Part shown: piece by piece, positions 1-7,288 of the stretch | Numbering within the stretch: position 1 is the stretch's first letter | How the letters are laid out: every line of letters starts with the position of its first letter | Assembly (NCBI GenBank): GCA_035063885.1 | Contig: JAPSFM010000105.1 | Span: 1-18,596, forward strand | DNA: 18,596 nucleotides | From: CAADGY01 sp900696665 | Lineage (GTDB): Bacteria > Acidobacteriota > Terriglobia > Bryobacterales > Bryobacteraceae | Reading direction: 5' to 3' | The notes under the pieces: generated by a model | Database searches by the model: none | What the model was told of the DNA's origin: nothing | The model's input: the letters and a program-made list of their open reading frames with translations, nothing else | Translations under genes and position numbers: made by a program

Positions 1-114
1 AGAGGGTTGGTCTACACTACATCGTCATTTCAAAAAATAACGATTGAGGCTAAAGCACTTCCCTTCATGGGAGCGGCCAAAATAGCTTGAAACGACGACT
101 GTCGTGACGAACTT

Positions 115-130
115 GGGTTAACCCGGGGTT
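115..130. other. Overlapping dyad symmetries in leader of methyltransferase gene
   Basis: The first 278 bases hold no convincing gene. They do hold short dyads: ACGAC-gact-GTCGT at 92-105, the self-complementary GGGTTAACCC at 115-124, the overlapping AACCC-g-GGGTT at 120-130, and CCAACC-g-GGTTGG at 260-272, just before the methyltransferase start. These could be binding sites for dimeric regulators. Short GC-rich dyads also occur by chance, so no regulator is assigned. Confidence 0.25.
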
Positions 131-195
131 AGGGCCGGCTAGGGTATCGTTTTCAGTGGCCCTGCCAGAATGCGCCTTGAACTCCGGTCGAGGCC

Positions 196-211
196 TGTGA
201 CTTTGGTCACA
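196..211. promoter_or_regulatory. CRP/FNR-family-type operator (perfect palindrome)
   Basis: The sequence TGTGACTTTGGTCACA is a perfect 6-4-6 inverted repeat. It fits exactly the TGTGA-N6-TCACA consensus of CRP-type regulators. It lies 67 bases upstream of the first possible start codon of the O-methyltransferase gene, in the only non-coding stretch before it, which is where an activator or repressor site would sit. A TTGACG hexamer at 238-243 could be a -35 element, but no clear -10 follows at 16-18 bases. The motif is read directly. That a CRP/FNR homologue binds it in this organism is inferred. Confidence 0.5.
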
Positions 212-278
212 TCGATTCGAGCGATCGGGAACTACTCTTGACGCTGGAGACTCAGCGGCCCAACCGGGTTGGAGAAGC

Positions 279-1361
279 TTGAGGTGGGCGTGCGTGCGAT
301 TGTCTGTGGGCCAGGCAACTGAAACCAGGTCGAAACCACTCTACTTGCAAATGTTGGAGCTTGCGACCGGGCATTTCCGGTCACAAGCGATATGCACGGC
401 CGCCGCTCTTGGGATTGCCGATCTGCTCAAAGATGGCCCGAAGAGCAGCGAGGAACTGGGCCGCACCACCGGCGCACAACCGCAAGCATTGTACCGGTTG
501 CTTCGGGCCCTCGCCAGCATTGACGTGTTCCAGCAAGACGAGAAGGGCGATTTTGAACTGACTCCTTTAGCCACTACGCTGCTGAGCGATAGTCCAGATT
601 CGGTTCTAAAGGCCGCCTTGCTTGCTCATGCCGCCTTTCACTGGAATTCCTGGAGTCACCTGCACCACGCGGTCTTGACGGGCAAGTCTGCATTCGAGCA
701 TGTGCACGGCACGGAACTGTTCGACTACCTCCGGACAGATCACGCGGCCACGCAAGTCTATGAAGCCTGGATGACGCGCTTATCGGACATGCAGGTGCCG
801 TCGCTTCTCGCCAGCTACGAATACGCGAAGTTCCCGACCATTGTCGATGTAGGCGGCGGTCACGGCGCTCTGCTCGCGGCCATCTTGAAAGCCAATCCCG
901 GCGTCCGCGGTGTGTTGTTCGACCTTCCGGAGGTTCTCGCGGACGCCCGGATCGTTCGCGAGGCCGGTGTCGAATCCCAATGCTCGGTCATGCCGGGGAA
1001 CATGTTCGAGCGGATACCTCCGGGCGGGGACCTGTACCTCCTCAAGACGATCATCCATGACTGGGACGATGATTCGTCAGTGCGAATCCTTAAGAATTGC
1101 CGCGAAGCGATGACGACCGAATCGCGGCTTCTGCTCATCGAATCAGTTGTTCCCGAGGGAAACGGTCCACACCCGAGCAAGTTCATGGATCTGAATATGC
1201 TGGTCCTTACCCGTGGAGGCCGCGAGCGGACTACGGCTGAATACCATGCCCTCTTCAAAGCGGGTGGTTTCGAGCCTACGCGGATCATAGCTACGCCATC
1301 GCCGATGAGCCTCCTCGAAGCCCTACCACAACAGCCCGGGAGCCGCACCAAACTCGGTTAG
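279..1361 (+). CDS. SAM-dependent O-methyltransferase (plant-OMT / Methyltransf_2 type)
   Basis: Predicted cytoplasmic small-molecule O-methyltransferase of 360 residues. Residues about 20-105 look like the N-terminal winged-helix dimerisation domain of the family (LATGHFRSQAI, LYRLLRALAS). The SAM-binding glycine loop DVGGGHG is at 190-196, and FDLPEVL at 214-220 matches the next SAM contact. LKTIIHDWDD at 255-264 carries the catalytic His260 expected for this family. RTTAEYHALFKAGGF at 317-331 is the usual C-terminal motif. The substrate cannot be read; relatives methylate hydroxyls of phenolics, polyketides or carotenoid-like metabolites. The start is uncertain: TTG279 has GGAG only 4 bases upstream, GTG294 has GAGGTGGG at better spacing, and ATG351 would cut into the conserved domain. 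The gene stands alone, converging on the minus-strand gene ending at 1529. A CRP-like site lies upstream. Confidence 0.88.
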   Translation: MRWACVRLSVGQATETRSKPLYLQMLELATGHFRSQAICTAAALGIADLLKDGPKSSEELGRTTGAQPQALYRLLRALASIDVFQQDEKGDFELTPLATTLLSDSPDSVLKAALLAHAAFHWNSWSHLHHAVLTGKSAFEHVHGTELFDYLRTDHAATQVYEAWMTRLSDMQVPSLLASYEYAKFPTIVDVGGGHGALLAAILKANPGVRGVLFDLPEVLADARIVREAGVESQCSVMPGNMFERIPPGGDLYLLKTIIHDWDDDSSVRILKNCREAMTTESRLLLIESVVPEGNGPHPSKFMDLNMLVLTRGGRERTTAEYHALFKAGGFEPTRIIATPSPMSLLEALPQQPGSRTKLG

Positions 1362-1485
1362 GTGAGGCCGCTTCTAAGAACAGCCTGGTTTGAACCACCC
1401 GCCCGCCGCAGAAATGGAAGCACGCGAGGCCGAGACCTTCCTGTTCGGTGGCGCGCGACATCAAGGAGATCCTGGGATCGTGCGG

Positions 1486-1510
1486 CCGGTCTTATTCTCG
1501 TTTTGACCGG
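1486..1510. repeat. Inverted repeat between convergent genes
   Basis: CCGGTC at 1486-1491 and GACCGG at 1505-1510 are perfect complements separated by 13 bases. They sit in the 167-base gap between the stop codons of two convergent genes, where a terminator would be expected. The loop is long and there is no T-tract on either side, so intrinsic termination is doubtful. The rest of 1362-1528 shows no gene I can support. Confidence 0.25.
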
Positions 1511-1528
1511 AACCGTAAGCAAACAGGA

Positions 1529-3286
1529 TTAGCGCGAACTCATCAGCGCGGGAGAAAAGCGAAACTGCAGCACCACCTCGCTGTCCACTTCTTTGTCTTT
1601 GATACGGGCCGGACGGAAAGACCATTTCGCGGCAGTGTCTTCCGCGAGGCGCACCAGGCTCGGAGGTAACGGCTCTTCGGTAACCAGCCTGGTTTGAAAA
1701 ACCCGGCCCTGCTCGTCTATGGAAACACGCAGGTCGATCGGAACGGTGGAATGAATCGTACTATAGAGCGACGGTGGGAGCGTCGGGCTGGGTCGTTTCA
1801 GCGGTACAGCCGGTTCGAACTCTTCCCCTCCCCTGTAGGCATTGCGCTGGAGTTCCCGGATTCCTGGAATCTTTTGCAGAAACCTGCGCACCACCGAAGG
1901 CTCTACCGGTTCCATTGTTACTGTGACGACCGGCGGCGCTTCCCGAGGCTGATCCAAGGCCGGCGCCTGGACCCGATTGAGCTGACGGCCCATATTCACA
2001 GCAAGCATCGGGGGCGGATCGAGAGGAGTGTTGGAACGGGAAGTTCGCGCTCTGTCGGCGCCATCCATGATTCCGGGAGGCGGTTCGAGCCTCCGAACCT
2101 CTTTCCGGCTCTGCTTCGAAACACCTGGTGGCTGCACCGGAGGGGTAGACCGCGTTGTCTCTTCAACAACTGTGCCGGGCGGCATGCTGGCAACCGCACC
2201 GGCCGCGTCCGGTGTGCCGGCGCTACCGGCGCCGCCGGCAATCGCACGAACGGACTCGGAAACAGGAGCCTCCGACAGAATGTCCAGTTGAAAATTCACA
2301 TCGTTCGTGGCTGGGTGGTATATCACACTTCCCATTTTCAACTGGCGGGCGTCCAGATCGATCCGGTGCTCCTTGCGTCCATCGGTGATCCACAGAACAC
2401 CACGCGCGGCTTCCTCTACGCGCGGATGATTCCGATTCCAGGTCACCCGGAAGTTCTCACCGTTTCTTGTTGCGGAGAGGCCAATGTCCGATTGGCGCGG
2501 CGTGGCGTTGCGTTCCCCGGAGAGGAACCAGGCGACCGTCATAAGAAGTGCGAATACCGAAACAGCGACAAAGGCCGTCAGAGCAACCGGCTTGAATAGC
2601 GCCGCTTTAGGCCAATTAACTTTCGGTAAGGTGAACGCCGGCAGCCGGTTCGCCTTGGAAGCGATTTGCCGGGGTGGACGAACAGGAGGCGCGACAGTGG
2701 GGGCCACCTCCCGAATCTGGTATTTCCCCGATTCGAGCCATGTGCGGTCAAACGGGAAAGGAAGATAGCTGGAACGGCGTTGGATATCACCCTCTTCCCA
2801 GAAGAAAAACCCACCACGGCTCATCCCGCCTGAATCCCGTTTGACGATCAGGAACACCGAAGCCGGCCCTGGAAAAAAGGTTTGCGCCAGCCGGAAATCG
2901 TCCTGATCGAGAAACAAACCGGGGCGTGCGTGTGCGCGGAAGAATCCGGCTACCGGCCGGGATTCCAGTTTCTGTTGAAGTTTGCGCCTGTCGGATCCGG
3001 CCAACGCATAAGCGATACCACGCGGGTGCTCAAACGGGATCGCTTCGAAACCATCGATGGTAATCTGCCAGCCCGTTTCCGTTTCTTTCGCCGAACCCAG
3101 CAGTACACCGCCAAGTTCTGTGGCACGCTCGGATACAGGCCCAATCTCCCGCTCCAGCATCTCGCTAATGCGCTGGACCACGTCCAGGTTCAGAAGCACA
3201 CAGAACCGCTTCTCCTGAATTTCCCAGACATAGTAGTGCCGGCCAGCGGAAACTTGGGCCCGGCGATTGACAGAGGCCCCAGACAT
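1529..3286 (-). CDS. Single-pass membrane protein: degenerate MPN/JAMM-like domain, proline-rich linker, TonB-type C-terminus
   Basis: A 585-residue protein if it starts at ATG3286, which has AGGAAA just upstream; an in-frame GTG at 3340 would add 18 residues. Residues about 25-180 resemble an MPN/JAB1 fold. A glutamate precedes GGVLLG (E57), and H119-x7-D127-x2-D130 follows the JAMM pattern, but the first metal His of H-x-H is Arg and the usual Ser is Asp. Metallo-isopeptidase activity is therefore doubtful. One membrane helix lies at about 232-256. After it come an Ig/FN3-like stretch (266-337), a long Pro-rich linker (about 345-465) and a TonB_C-like domain (about 497-579, with VSIDEQGRVFQTRLV and WSFRPARIKDKEV). 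The topology suggests a cytoplasmic N-terminus and a periplasmic linker and C-terminus, as in TonB. It lies 78 bases downstream of the S9 peptidase gene and could be co-transcribed. The function is unknown and the fusion is unusual. Confidence 0.8.
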   Translation of the reverse strand: MSGASVNRRAQVSAGRHYYVWEIQEKRFCVLLNLDVVQRISEMLEREIGPVSERATELGGVLLGSAKETETGWQITIDGFEAIPFEHPRGIAYALAGSDRRKLQQKLESRPVAGFFRAHARPGLFLDQDDFRLAQTFFPGPASVFLIVKRDSGGMSRGGFFFWEEGDIQRRSSYLPFPFDRTWLESGKYQIREVAPTVAPPVRPPRQIASKANRLPAFTLPKVNWPKAALFKPVALTAFVAVSVFALLMTVAWFLSGERNATPRQSDIGLSATRNGENFRVTWNRNHPRVEEAARGVLWITDGRKEHRIDLDARQLKMGSVIYHPATNDVNFQLDILSEAPVSESVRAIAGGAGSAGTPDAAGAVASMPPGTVVEETTRSTPPVQPPGVSKQSRKEVRRLEPPPGIMDGADRARTSRSNTPLDPPPMLAVNMGRQLNRVQAPALDQPREAPPVVTVTMEPVEPSVVRRFLQKIPGIRELQRNAYRGGEEFEPAVPLKRPSPTLPPSLYSTIHSTVPIDLRVSIDEQGRVFQTRLVTEEPLPPSLVRLAEDTAAKWSFRPARIKDKEVDSEVVLQFRFSPALMSSR

Positions 3287-3323
3287 TTTTCCTGTTTCCT
3301 GACCCTCAAGCGGGCTGGTCCAT

Positions 3324-3329
3324 AGTATA
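3324..3329 (-). promoter_or_regulatory. Possible -10 element for the MPN/TonB-like gene
   Basis: Read on the minus strand this is TATACT, five of six matches to the sigma70 -10 consensus. It lies 37 bases upstream of the preferred ATG at 3286 and just after the stop codon of the S9 peptidase gene. No good -35 hexamer is seen 16-18 bases further upstream, so the call is weak. If used, it rules out the upstream GTG at 3340 as the start. Confidence 0.3.
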
Positions 3330-3364
3330 ACCCGATACACTGCCTGGATGCGGGAAGGCGCTTA

Positions 3365-5470
3365 CTAGAGCGGTGGCGGCACGGGTTGTGCGGCGCCTTC
3401 CACCGGCTTCGCAGGCACTACAGCGGGGGCTGGCACGCGAGTCCACTCACCGATCCAATCCAGGAAAGTGCGGTACCAGAGCAGCGTGTTCTGCGGTTTT
3501 AAAATCCAGTGACCCTCATCCGGGTACAGCAACAGTTTCGAAGGAACCTGCTGCATCTGAAGGGCGGTGAACAGTTGCAAGCCCTGCCCGTAAGGCACAC
3601 GAAAATCCTGCTCGCCGTGAATGACGAGCGTCGGCGTCTTGAAGTCTTGAACAAAAAAGCTGGGCGACCACTTCGCGTAGAGATCCGGGTTGTTCCAAGG
3701 CATACCCCGAAATTCCCAGAGCGGAAACCAAAGCTCTTCCGTCTCGCCAGCCATACTTCGCAGGTCGAACACGCCCGCATGGGAGACAAACGCCTTGAAG
3801 CGTTGTGTGTGCCCGAGCATCCAGTTCACCATGTAGCCTCCGTAAGAGCCGCCGGCCGCTGCCATGCGCTGCGGATTCGCATAGGGTAAGCCGGCAACGT
3901 GATCCACCACGGCCATGATATCGTCGTAGACTTTTCCGCCCCAATCAGAATTAATTTCATCCGTGAACTTCTGTCCATACCCGGTTGACCCTCTGGGGTT
4001 TGGCATGACCACAACAAATCCGGAAGCGGCGAAAACCTGCGGATTCCAGCGATAACTCCAACTCTCGCCCCAAGCGCCCTGTGGTCCGCCATGGATCAGG
4101 AACAACACGGGATATTTCTGGTCCGATCGAAATCCTGGCGGCTTCACCAGGAAGCTGTGAATCCTCGTACCGTCCGGGCTTTGCACCCACATCTCTTCAA
4201 ATGCAGGCAAGCCGTACCGGGAAAGCAGAGCATCGTTGATGCGCGTCAGCGGAACCGCCGCGCCGCCGCTTGATGCCACCGTGTAGAGTTCGACCGGACG
4301 CGAGCCGCTGTTCTGGGAATAGACCATGATCTTGCCGCCATCGGCGAACTGTACGTCGTCGACGTGTGCGGGTCCGCTAATGATGCTGCGTGCGGCGCCA
4401 CCGCTGACCGACATCATCTGCACCGAAGTCCGCCCGCGATCCTCGATGGTGTAGAAGATGCGCGTGGAGTCGGGCGCCCATGTGAAGGCAGTGACCGAAC
4501 GATCGAGAGTTTCCGTCAGGCTTGTAGGCGCGCCGCTGGCACGGTCCATAACAATCAGGCGCCAACGGTCGCTTTCATATCCGGCACGCTCCTGGGCACG
4601 ATAAGCGATATATTTCCCGTCGGGTGAGTAAGAGGGTGAATTATCAGCGCCGGCGCTCACCGTGATTTTCACCGGCTCGCCGCCCTCGATAGGCACGGTA
4701 AAGAGGTCTGAATTCGTGCTGAGCGCAAGGTCCGGATCGGTCTTTGTCACGTAACAGACTTCCGTTCCGTCGGGAGAGATGGCGTAATCGTCCGGACCCC
4801 CAAGTGAGAAAGGCGGCACATCGCGGTTGCCGGGAGTGAGGTCTTTCGGAGTGCCCCCTTCCACTGGAACCACCATCAGGTGCTTCACACGCCCCGACTT
4901 CCAGCTCGCCCAGTGCCGGTACAGCAGCGATGTATAGATGCGGGCCTTTACCTTACTGGCTTTCTCCGCCTCCAGGCGTGCGGCGTTGCAGGCAAGGTCA
5001 GGGCAGTCCGGATAAACGGCGCTGACAAACAGAATATTCTTTCCGTCAGGCGAAATCAGCAGCCCTTCGGCCTCTGTTGCCAGAGAGGTGATCTGCCGCG
5101 GGTTGGCTCCGTCGGAATCCATCATCCAGACCTGCGAAGAACCGCCGCGGTTGGACAGGAAGGCGATTCTACGGGAATCGGGCATCCAGCGAGGCCGCTC
5201 GTTCGTGGACCCCTCGTGCGTGATCTGGCGTGGCGTTCCTCCATGTACGGGTACCACAAAAATCTGCACCGGTTTGGTGTTGGCCCCGGCGTCCACGGTC
5301 TGAACGGTGAAGGCAACCTGTTCGCCGTTGGGTGAAACCTGCGGGTCGCCGATACGCGAAAGCTGAAGAAGAGCGTTCACATCAAACGGCTTGGAATGAA
5401 GCGGTGCCGGCGATTGTGTGGAAGCAGACAACGCCGCCAATAGCAGGATCGCGCACAAAGCGGGAAGCAT
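3365..5470 (-). CDS. Exported S9-family peptidase (prolyl oligopeptidase / acylaminoacyl-peptidase-like)
   Basis: Predicted exported serine peptidase of 701 residues, starting at ATG5470; a TTG two codons earlier is possible. Residues 1-19 (MLPALCAILLLAALSAS) form a signal peptide, so the enzyme should act in the periplasm or outside. About residues 35-410 form a beta-propeller of WD40/TolB-like blades, with repeated ISPDG, YSPDG and WAPDS turns and GG-x-P-x-x-(I/L)T strands. The C-terminal alpha/beta-hydrolase domain has IHGGPQGAWG, the nucleophile motif GGSYGGYM (Ser542), the acid in GEQDFRVP (Asp622) and the base in DEGHW (His654), so the triad is complete. Family members cleave short peptides or remove N-terminal acyl-amino acids or dipeptides. 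The exact specificity cannot be read. The gene is divergent from the carbonic anhydrase gene and upstream of the TonB-like gene on the same strand. Confidence 0.93.
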   Translation of the reverse strand: MLPALCAILLLAALSASTQSPAPLHSKPFDVNALLQLSRIGDPQVSPNGEQVAFTVQTVDAGANTKPVQIFVVPVHGGTPRQITHEGSTNERPRWMPDSRRIAFLSNRGGSSQVWMMDSDGANPRQITSLATEAEGLLISPDGKNILFVSAVYPDCPDLACNAARLEAEKASKVKARIYTSLLYRHWASWKSGRVKHLMVVPVEGGTPKDLTPGNRDVPPFSLGGPDDYAISPDGTEVCYVTKTDPDLALSTNSDLFTVPIEGGEPVKITVSAGADNSPSYSPDGKYIAYRAQERAGYESDRWRLIVMDRASGAPTSLTETLDRSVTAFTWAPDSTRIFYTIEDRGRTSVQMMSVSGGAARSIISGPAHVDDVQFADGGKIMVYSQNSGSRPVELYTVASSGGAAVPLTRINDALLSRYGLPAFEEMWVQSPDGTRIHSFLVKPPGFRSDQKYPVLFLIHGGPQGAWGESWSYRWNPQVFAASGFVVVMPNPRGSTGYGQKFTDEINSDWGGKVYDDIMAVVDHVAGLPYANPQRMAAAGGSYGGYMVNWMLGHTQRFKAFVSHAGVFDLRSMAGETEELWFPLWEFRGMPWNNPDLYAKWSPSFFVQDFKTPTLVIHGEQDFRVPYGQGLQLFTALQMQQVPSKLLLYPDEGHWILKPQNTLLWYRTFLDWIGEWTRVPAPAVVPAKPVEGAAQPVPPPL

Positions 5471-5519
5471 ACACAAATTCTAACAAGTGGCCGTGTTAGC
5501 ATAATGAAATCAACACGCA

Positions 5520-6035
5520 ATGATTCGTCCCTATCGCGGCGTCCTACCCAGGATCGCCGGTTCAGCTTATATCGACGAAAGCGCGCAAGTGATTGGTGAT
5601 GTGGTCATAGGAGAGCGCTCCAGCATCTGGCCGAATGCCACCGTTCGCGGCGACGTCCACTACATCCGCATCGGCGACGATACCAGCGTGCAGGATAACG
5701 CCGTGCTTCACGTGGAAGCGCAAGTGCACCCGCTGCTGATCGGCAATCGCGTGACGGCAGGCCACGGCGCGGTGCTGCACGGATGCACCATCGAAGACGA
5801 CTGTGTCATCGGCATCGGCGCCATTGTCCTGAACGGCGCCAAAATCGGCAAGGGCGCTATCGTCGCCGCCGGATCGGTGGTGACCGAAGGCATGATCGTT
5901 CCGCCGGGCAGCTTGGTTATGGGATTGCCAGGCAAGATCCGCCGCGACCTGACGCCGGAAGAGCGTGAGCGTTTCCGGCTGAATTCCGCACGATACGTCC
6001 AATTGGCGCAAATCTACAGGGAAGAGCAAAATTGA
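5520..6035 (+). CDS. Gamma-class carbonic anhydrase family protein
   Basis: A 171-residue left-handed beta-helix protein built from hexapeptide repeats (IGDVVIGERSSIWPNATVRGD and on, residues about 17-125), with a C-terminal helix at about 144-168. The three metal-ligand histidines of Methanosarcina Cam have counterparts: His64 in AVLHVE, and His82 and His87 in GHGAVLHG. Arg43 (VRGD) and Gln58 (VQDN) also match conserved active-site positions. The long acidic loop of Cam is absent, as in YrdA/CaiE-like and CamH-type proteins, so CO2 hydration activity is plausible but not certain. It should be a cytoplasmic trimer. Only about 50 bases separate it from the divergent S9 gene. Its stop codon overlaps the hisS start by 4 bases, so it leads a three-gene operon with hisS and aspS. 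Confidence 0.9.
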   Translation: MIRPYRGVLPRIAGSAYIDESAQVIGDVVIGERSSIWPNATVRGDVHYIRIGDDTSVQDNAVLHVEAQVHPLLIGNRVTAGHGAVLHGCTIEDDCVIGIGAIVLNGAKIGKGAIVAAGSVVTEGMIVPPGSLVMGLPGKIRRDLTPEERERFRLNSARYVQLAQIYREEQN

Positions 6036-7282
6036 TTCGAGCAGTTAAAGGAATGCGCGACATTCTGCCGCCGTCGAGTGCGGTGTGGAATCACGTGGAA
6101 GAGACCGCGCGGAAGGTGTTTCGCAGCTACAATTATGGCGAGATCCGTACGCCAATCGTGGAAGAGACGGTGTTGTTTGCGCGCGGTGTCGGACAGGATA
6201 CCGACATCGTCGGCAAGGAAATGTACACCTTCGAAGATCGCGACGGAACCACGCTCACGTTGCGTCCCGAGGCGACGGCATCTGTCATCCGGGCTTATCT
6301 CGAACATCGCATGGATCAGGTCCCGGGACTGAGGAAGCTGTACTACATGGGACCCATGTTCCGCCGCGAAAGACCGCAAAAGGGACGCTACCGGCAGTTC
6401 TTCCAAATTGGTGCGGAAGCGGTCGGGTCCGATTCCCCGGCGGTGGATGCGGAAGTGATCGAGATGGTGATCGAAATTTTGAGCCGTACCGGTATAGCGG
6501 GGTTCACATTGCTGATCAACTCGGTCGGATGCCCTGTCTGCCGCCCGCAATTTGTTGCCCGGCTGCGAGAACGGCTTAAAGGCGTGGTGAATCGCATGTG
6601 TGCCGATTGCCAGCGGCGCGCGGAAACGAATCCATTGCGCGTGCTGGATTGCAAGGTCCCCGAGGACCAGCCAATCATCGACGCTCTGCCCTCCATCCTC
6701 GATGAGCTGTGCGAGGAATGCCGCAGCCACTTCGATTCGGTGAAATCCTATCTCGCCGGACGCTCTATCGCGTTTGAAGTACGGCCGCGGCTGGTGCGCG
6801 GCCTGGATTACTACATGCGCACCACGTTCGAAATTGTCCACGGCGCGCTGGGATCGCAGAACTCCGTACTCGGAGGAGGCCGCTATGATGGGCTGGCCGA
6901 AGCGCTGGGATCGAAAATTCCCGCTCCGGGGATCGGCTTCTCGATCGGGGAAGACAGGCTGGTGATGATCGCCGAGGAGGCTGGCGCCGATGTGCGGTCC
7001 GGCGTCGATCTGTTCATCGCGCCGCTGGGCGAAACGGCATTCCAATACTGCGCGCTGCTGGCGCGCGAGTTGCGGCAGCAGGGTGCGGTGGTCGAGGTCG
7101 CGGCAAACGGCAAGCTCAAGCGATCCATGGAACTGGCCAATAAACTCGGTGCGCGCTTCGCCTTGATCGTGGGAGACGACGAAATGGCCGGCGGGCGCTA
7201 CGGGTTGAAAGACATGAATTCGGGCGTTCAGGAACCGGTGACGCGAGAGGAACTGCTGCGGCGGTTCGCAGCGCACAGTTGA
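6032..7282 (+). CDS. hisS: Histidyl-tRNA synthetase
   Basis: Class II synthetase that charges tRNA-His; 416 residues, full length. It begins IRAVKGMRDILPP as in its family, which supports the TTG start at 6032 with AGGGAAGAG at 6018-6026; an internal ATG at 6053 would remove conserved residues. Motif 2 is MFRRERPQKGRYRQFFQ (109-125). The histidine-specific motif is LVRGLDYYMRTTFEI (254-268) and motif 3 is GIGFSIGEDRL (300-310). Residues about 325-412 are the anticodon-binding domain. Cysteine pairs at 167/170, 190/193 and 227/230 in the insertion region resemble the cysteine-bearing HisRS of Firmicutes and deltaproteobacteria. The start codon TTG overlaps the carbonic anhydrase stop TGA, suggesting coupled translation. 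aspS follows after 6 bases. Confidence 0.97.
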   Translation: MIRAVKGMRDILPPSSAVWNHVEETARKVFRSYNYGEIRTPIVEETVLFARGVGQDTDIVGKEMYTFEDRDGTTLTLRPEATASVIRAYLEHRMDQVPGLRKLYYMGPMFRRERPQKGRYRQFFQIGAEAVGSDSPAVDAEVIEMVIEILSRTGIAGFTLLINSVGCPVCRPQFVARLRERLKGVVNRMCADCQRRAETNPLRVLDCKVPEDQPIIDALPSILDELCEECRSHFDSVKSYLAGRSIAFEVRPRLVRGLDYYMRTTFEIVHGALGSQNSVLGGGRYDGLAEALGSKIPAPGIGFSIGEDRLVMIAEEAGADVRSGVDLFIAPLGETAFQYCALLARELRQQGAVVEVAANGKLKRSMELANKLGARFALIVGDDEMAGGRYGLKDMNSGVQEPVTREELLRRFAAHS

Positions 7283-7288
7283 ATATCT

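Noticed and set aside
260..272. CCAACC-g-GGTTGG as an RNA hairpin that hides the methyltransferase ribosome site
   Set aside because: A one-base loop cannot form this stem in RNA. It is kept only as part of the noted DNA dyads in the leader.
1414..1506. Short frame of 30 codons (MEAREAETFLFG...) between the two convergent genes
   Set aside because: No ribosome site, no recognisable motif and no signal peptide; too short to support without conservation.
1694..2599. 301-codon plus-strand open frame opposite the MPN/TonB-like gene
   Set aside because: It is antisense to a protein with recognisable domains; its own composition (Arg/His-rich, no motif) and lack of a ribosome site mark it as a shadow.
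5500..5505. CATAAT as a -10 for the carbonic anhydrase operon
   Set aside because: The hexamer fits, but no -35 is found at 16-18 bases and the transcript would start only about 8 bases before the ATG; not strong enough to annotate.
6014..7276. 420-codon open frame on the minus strand opposite hisS
   Set aside because: It is fully antisense to a clearly conserved hisS, has no domain signature, and is rich in His/Arg/Gln as expected from the complement of high-GC coding DNA.
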